DNA of 9,832 bases from an uncultured beta proteobacterium (lineage in GTDB: Bacteria; Pseudomonadota; Gammaproteobacteria; Burkholderiales; Rhodocyclaceae). Positions 6,714 to 9,832 of the stretch are shown one piece after another. Each line of letters starts with the position of its first letter. Within the stretch, counting starts at the first letter, position 1. Under the pieces are notes generated by a model that saw nothing but the letters and a program-made list of their open reading frames with translations, was not told where the DNA came from and ran no database searches. Location of the stretch: positions 1 through 9,832 of the forward strand of contig CAJBIL010000378.1 in assembly GCA_903953145.1 (NCBI GenBank), read 5' to 3'. The translations under genes and the position numbers were made by a program.

Positions 6714-9040
6714 GCACGCTCCACGGTAATCGAACCGAACATGTCGCCAAGTGCGGCAGTCGAAGCATGCGCCGCAGCCACGCGAATGCAGCCGGCAGGA
6801 ACGGTTTCATCTGCTTTTGCGAGCAGGACGGCCTCACCTGACCCTTGTTTGAGACGCACCTGAATGCCCTCTGCAACACCTGCTTGCGCCAGCGTGGCAG
6901 CGTTCATACGTGCGGCGGGTGCAACTGCATCGGCCGTTTGCTGCAGCGCAGACGAACGGCGGGAAAGTGCATCGGCAAAATAAATTGGCACGTCGGCTAC
7001 ACGCTGCAGGCCGGCAGATGCTGCAGCCGGCTCAAACGCTACTCCGACAAGGCCATTATCGAGACCGGAAACGAAATCTGTGCCTACAGGAACAAGGCTG
7101 TCACGCACCTGCTCGCTGGTGTCGTAGTCAAACCCCGGCAGCGCGAGAACATTACCGAGAACGCGCAGCACCTTCCAGCCCGGACGTGCATCGCCCAACG
7201 GGCGAACAACGCCGTTGAAACTCTGGACACGCCCTTCGGTACTGACAAAAGTACCCGACGTTTCGGTGAAGGGGGTTGTCGGCAACAGCACATCGACATA
7301 ATCAAGCGCAGCAGCCGGCTTGAACGCTGTAAGCATGACGACCAAAGCAGCCTGCTTCAGTGCAGCAACCGCCTGTTGCGGGTTGTAGCAATCGAGTTCC
7401 GGCTCGACGCCGAGCAGGATATAAGCCTTGCGCGGCTGAACAAACATTTCGTAGGCATTGAGCGCCGTCGGCAAAGCCTTGGCAACGTAACCACCGACGC
7501 TGTTGGCAGCTTCACCGATAAAGCCGAAGCTGGCACCCGTTAATTTGGCCAGTTCAAGGGCTAGTGCATGCAACTGGGCAGCCTGTGCATTCTGCTCGGC
7601 CGCATTGCCGAGGAAGATCGCGCGTTTCTCGCCTTCAAGCAGACTCTCAGCAATCGCTTTGCAGTCGGCACACGGCTCGATCGACTCAAGGCCGGCGGGC
7701 ACAGCAACATTCTTCAACTGTGCAACGGCTTTCACGATGGCACCCAGTGCCTGCACCTGATAGTCCGGCGCAACCGTGATCTGTGCGTGCAGCTTGATCA
7801 GCGGATCATCTCCGCCAACGGAGAGCAGGCTGACCTTGTTCCACTTCTTGGCCAGTTGACGCAGACGTTGGGCAAACAGCGGATGATCCTTACGCAGGAA
7901 ACTGCCGACGACCAGCGCGGCATCCAGATTTTTGATCTCGGAAAGCTTGAGGCCGAGCCACGGCGTACCGGCACGCTTGCCATCGGCCGAAAAATCACGG
8001 CGACGCGGACGGAAGTCAACACTGCCCGAACCGAGGCCACGCGTCACTTTTTGCAACAGATGCAGCTCTTCCAGCGTCGAATGCGGCGAAGCCAGTGATG
8101 CGATGGATTCACCACCATGCGTCTTCGCCACATCCTTGAGGGCATGAGCGACGTAATCGAGTGCAACCGGCCACTCGACTTCGCGCAAAGCACCGTCGAC
8201 GCGGATCATCGGCTTGGTCAAGCGCTCACTGGAATTCAATGCCTCGTAGGAAAAACGCTCCTTGTCCGAGATCCAGCATTCATTCACATCTTCATTCTCA
8301 CGCGGCAGAACGCGCATAACCACATTGTTCTTGATCTGTACCGTGAGGTTCGCACCCAGGCTGTCGTGCGGGCTAACCGACTTGCGCCGCGTCAGTTCCC
8401 AGCTACGAGCAGAGTAACGGAAAGGCTTGGAGGTCAGCGCGCCGACCGGGCAGAGGTCAATCATGTTGCCCGACAACTCGGAATCCACCGTGCGACCGAC
8501 AAAAGTCTGAATCTCGGAATGCATGTTGCGGTTGGCCATACCGAGTTCCATGACGCCGGCAATTTCCTGGCCAAAGCGAACGCAACGCGTGCAATGGATA
8601 CAGCGCGACATTTCCTGCATCGAGACCAACGGCCCGACGTTTTTGTGGAAGACAACCCGCTTGGCTTCCTGATATTTGGAGGCGCCTGCGCCGTAGCCAA
8701 CCGCCAGATCCTGCAACTGGCACTCACCGCCCTGATCGCAGATCGGGCAATCCAGCGGATGGTTGATCAGCAGAAATTCCATCACACCCTTCTGCGCCTT
8801 GACGGCCAGCTCGGAGTGCGTGAATACCTTCATGCCATTCGTTACCGGCGTAGCACACGCAGGCAGCGGCTTCGGCGCTTTCTCGACCTGCACCAGACAC
8901 ATACGGCAGTTGGCGGCGATTGAAAGCTTTTTGTGATAGCAAAAATGCGGGATGTAGGCACCGGTCAGCTGAGCAGCATCCATGATGGTGCTACCGTCAT
9001 CTACCTGTACCGTCTTGCCGTCGATTTCGATTTCTATCAT
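6710..9040 (-). CDS. nuoG: NADH-quinone oxidoreductase subunit G
   Basis: NuoG is the largest peripheral-arm subunit and holds three iron-sulfur clusters that carry electrons from NuoF to NuoI. In the 776-residue product the N-terminal 2Fe-2S domain has Cys34, Cys45, Cys48 and Cys62 (cluster N1b). His94, Cys98, Cys101 and Cys107 form the histidine-ligated N5 site. Cys147, Cys150, Cys153 and Cys197 form N4. From about residue 215 the protein has the molybdopterin-oxidoreductase-like fold of the family, which has no cofactor in complex I; the conserved FTETSGTFVSTEGRVQSF is at residues 591-608. The CxxCxxxC motif of cluster N7, found in E. coli NuoG just after N4, is absent, as in mitochondrial-type enzymes. 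The ATG has AGGG 6 bases upstream, overlapping the nuoF stop. The gene overlaps nuoH by 4 bases. Confidence 0.98.
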   Translation of the reverse strand: MIEIEIDGKTVQVDDGSTIMDAAQLTGAYIPHFCYHKKLSIAANCRMCLVQVEKAPKPLPACATPVTNGMKVFTHSELAVKAQKGVMEFLLINHPLDCPICDQGGECQLQDLAVGYGAGASKYQEAKRVVFHKNVGPLVSMQEMSRCIHCTRCVRFGQEIAGVMELGMANRNMHSEIQTFVGRTVDSELSGNMIDLCPVGALTSKPFRYSARSWELTRRKSVSPHDSLGANLTVQIKNNVVMRVLPRENEDVNECWISDKERFSYEALNSSERLTKPMIRVDGALREVEWPVALDYVAHALKDVAKTHGGESIASLASPHSTLEELHLLQKVTRGLGSGSVDFRPRRRDFSADGKRAGTPWLGLKLSEIKNLDAALVVGSFLRKDHPLFAQRLRQLAKKWNKVSLLSVGGDDPLIKLHAQITVAPDYQVQALGAIVKAVAQLKNVAVPAGLESIEPCADCKAIAESLLEGEKRAIFLGNAAEQNAQAAQLHALALELAKLTGASFGFIGEAANSVGGYVAKALPTALNAYEMFVQPRKAYILLGVEPELDCYNPQQAVAALKQAALVVMLTAFKPAAALDYVDVLLPTTPFTETSGTFVSTEGRVQSFNGVVRPLGDARPGWKVLRVLGNVLALPGFDYDTSEQVRDSLVPVGTDFVSGLDNGLVGVAFEPAAASAGLQRVADVPIYFADALSRRSSALQQTADAVAPAARMNAATLAQAGVAEGIQVRLKQGSGEAVLLAKADETVPAGCIRVAAAHASTAALGDMFGSITVERA

Positions 9041-9048
9041 GTCGTACC

Positions 9049-9832
9049 CTAAACCGTTGCCTTGAAGAAGCCACTTCCAGCGCGCTGGATATCAACCGGC
9101 ACGAGGCACTTCTTGTGTTCGATGTGGTACGCGAACTCGTCGCGGAAATGCTTGGTAAAACTGACCACCGGGAAGGACGCCGCCTCACCGAGCGCGCAGA
9201 TGGTGCGACCGATGATGTTGCTCGTCACATTACTGAGCAGATCAAGGTCGTCCGGACGCCCAAGACCGTTTTCAATGCGATGCACCACCTTGTACAACCA
9301 GTTGGTACCTTCACGGCACGGCGTGCATTGGCCACAGGACTCTTCGTAGTAGAAGAAGGAGAGTCGCTCAAGCGCCTTCACCATACAGGTCGATTCATCC
9401 ATGACGATGACCGCGCCGGAACCGAGCATTGAGCCGGCCTTGCTGATGGAATCATAGTCCATCGTGCAATCCATCATGATGTCGCCGGGCACGACCGGTG
9501 CGGACGAGCCGCCGGGGATACAGCCCTTGAGCTTGCGACCACCGCGCATGCCACCCGCCATTTCTAGCAGTGTCGCGAACGGTGTGCCGAGCGGAATTTC
9601 GTAGTTACCTGGCTTATTGACGTGCCCCGAAATCGAGAACAACTTGGTGCCGCCGTTGTTTGCCTTGCCGGCTTCGAGATAGGCCTCGCCGCCAAGATTC
9701 ATGATGAACGGGATGGAACCGAAGGTTTCGGTGTTGTTGATCGTCGTCGGCTTGCCGTAAAGACCAAAAGAAGCCGGGAACGGCGGTTTGAAGCGCGGCT
9801 GGCCTTTCTTGCCTTCGATCGATTCGAGCAGC
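9049..9832 (-). CDS. nuoF: NADH-quinone oxidoreductase subunit F, 3' part (cut by window edge)
   Basis: NuoF binds NADH and FMN and holds the 4Fe-4S cluster N3, the entry point for electrons in complex I. The window contains the last 260 codons of a protein usually about 430-440 residues long; the N-terminal part with the main nucleotide-binding loops lies beyond the right edge. The visible part opens with LLESIEGKKGQPRFKPPFPA, then GLYGKPTTINNTETF, both typical of the family. The N3 ligands are seen in ESCGQCTPCREG (plus-strand coordinates about 9316-9336) and the later Cys in RTICALGEAASFP (about 9196-9198). The C terminus is short, without the ferredoxin-like extensions found in NuoF-like subunits of some hydrogenases and formate dehydrogenases. 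That and the context support complex I. The stop is 8 bases before nuoG. Confidence 0.98.
   Translation of the reverse strand, partial: LLESIEGKKGQPRFKPPFPASFGLYGKPTTINNTETFGSIPFIMNLGGEAYLEAGKANNGGTKLFSISGHVNKPGNYEIPLGTPFATLLEMAGGMRGGRKLKGCIPGGSSAPVVPGDIMMDCTMDYDSISKAGSMLGSGAVIVMDESTCMVKALERLSFFYYEESCGQCTPCREGTNWLYKVVHRIENGLGRPDDLDLLSNVTSNIIGRTICALGEAASFPVVSFTKHFRDEFAYHIEHKKCLVPVDIQRAGSGFFKATV

Noticed and set aside
8117..8923. Open frame of 268 codons on the plus strand, opposite nuoG
   Set aside because: It is the mirror of a well-conserved NuoG region carrying cluster ligands; the product is unlike any family I know and there is no supporting context.
1..9832. A hidden novel system such as a phage, toxin-antitoxin, CRISPR or defence locus
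   Set aside because: Nearly every base is accounted for by standard nuo genes in their canonical order, with no insertion, no arrays of repeats and no unexplained gene.

Overview
The window lies entirely inside the operon for the proton-pumping NADH:quinone oxidoreductase (respiratory complex I, NDH-1). All genes are on the minus strand, so transcription runs from the right edge to the left: nuoF (3' part), nuoG, nuoH, nuoI, nuoJ, nuoK, nuoL, nuoM, nuoN (5' part). Gene order and subunit types are the canonical bacterial set, with no foreign gene inserted. The protein sequences (an NuoI with two 4Fe-4S motifs, an NuoG without the extra N7 cysteines, an NuoL with a histidine-rich insertion, an NuoK ending in DDLDSLKG) and the moderate GC content (roughly 55-60% in sampled stretches) suggest a betaproteobacterium, perhaps a relative of Rhodocyclales or Nitrosomonadales. 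That assignment is inferred from remembered family resemblance, not from a search.

Right part (about 5162-9832): the peripheral-arm subunits NuoF (flavin and N3 cluster), NuoG (clusters N1b, N5 and N4) and NuoI (N6a and N6b), with the membrane subunit NuoH, which forms the base of the quinone channel, between NuoG and NuoI. Electrons pass from NADH through NuoF and NuoG to NuoI, then to quinone at the NuoH interface. nuoE, nuoD, nuoC, nuoB and nuoA are expected just beyond the right edge.

Left part (1-5149): the membrane-arm subunits NuoJ and NuoK, which link to the antiporter-like subunits NuoL, NuoM and NuoN. The key membrane glutamates and lysines of the pumping machinery are visible in NuoK, NuoL, NuoM and the NuoN fragment.

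The genes are packed with gaps of 2-23 bases or, for nuoG/nuoH, a 4-base ATGA overlap. The one exception is a 91-base spacer between nuoJ and nuoK, which holds a 10-bp stem-loop and a strong Shine-Dalgarno sequence before a TTG start codon. No stretch over 300 bases lacks a gene, and I see no RNA gene, mobile element, CRISPR array, promoter or intrinsic terminator. I see no new biological system here; the spacer, the NuoL histidine-rich loop and a few small sequence features are the only things worth a second look.
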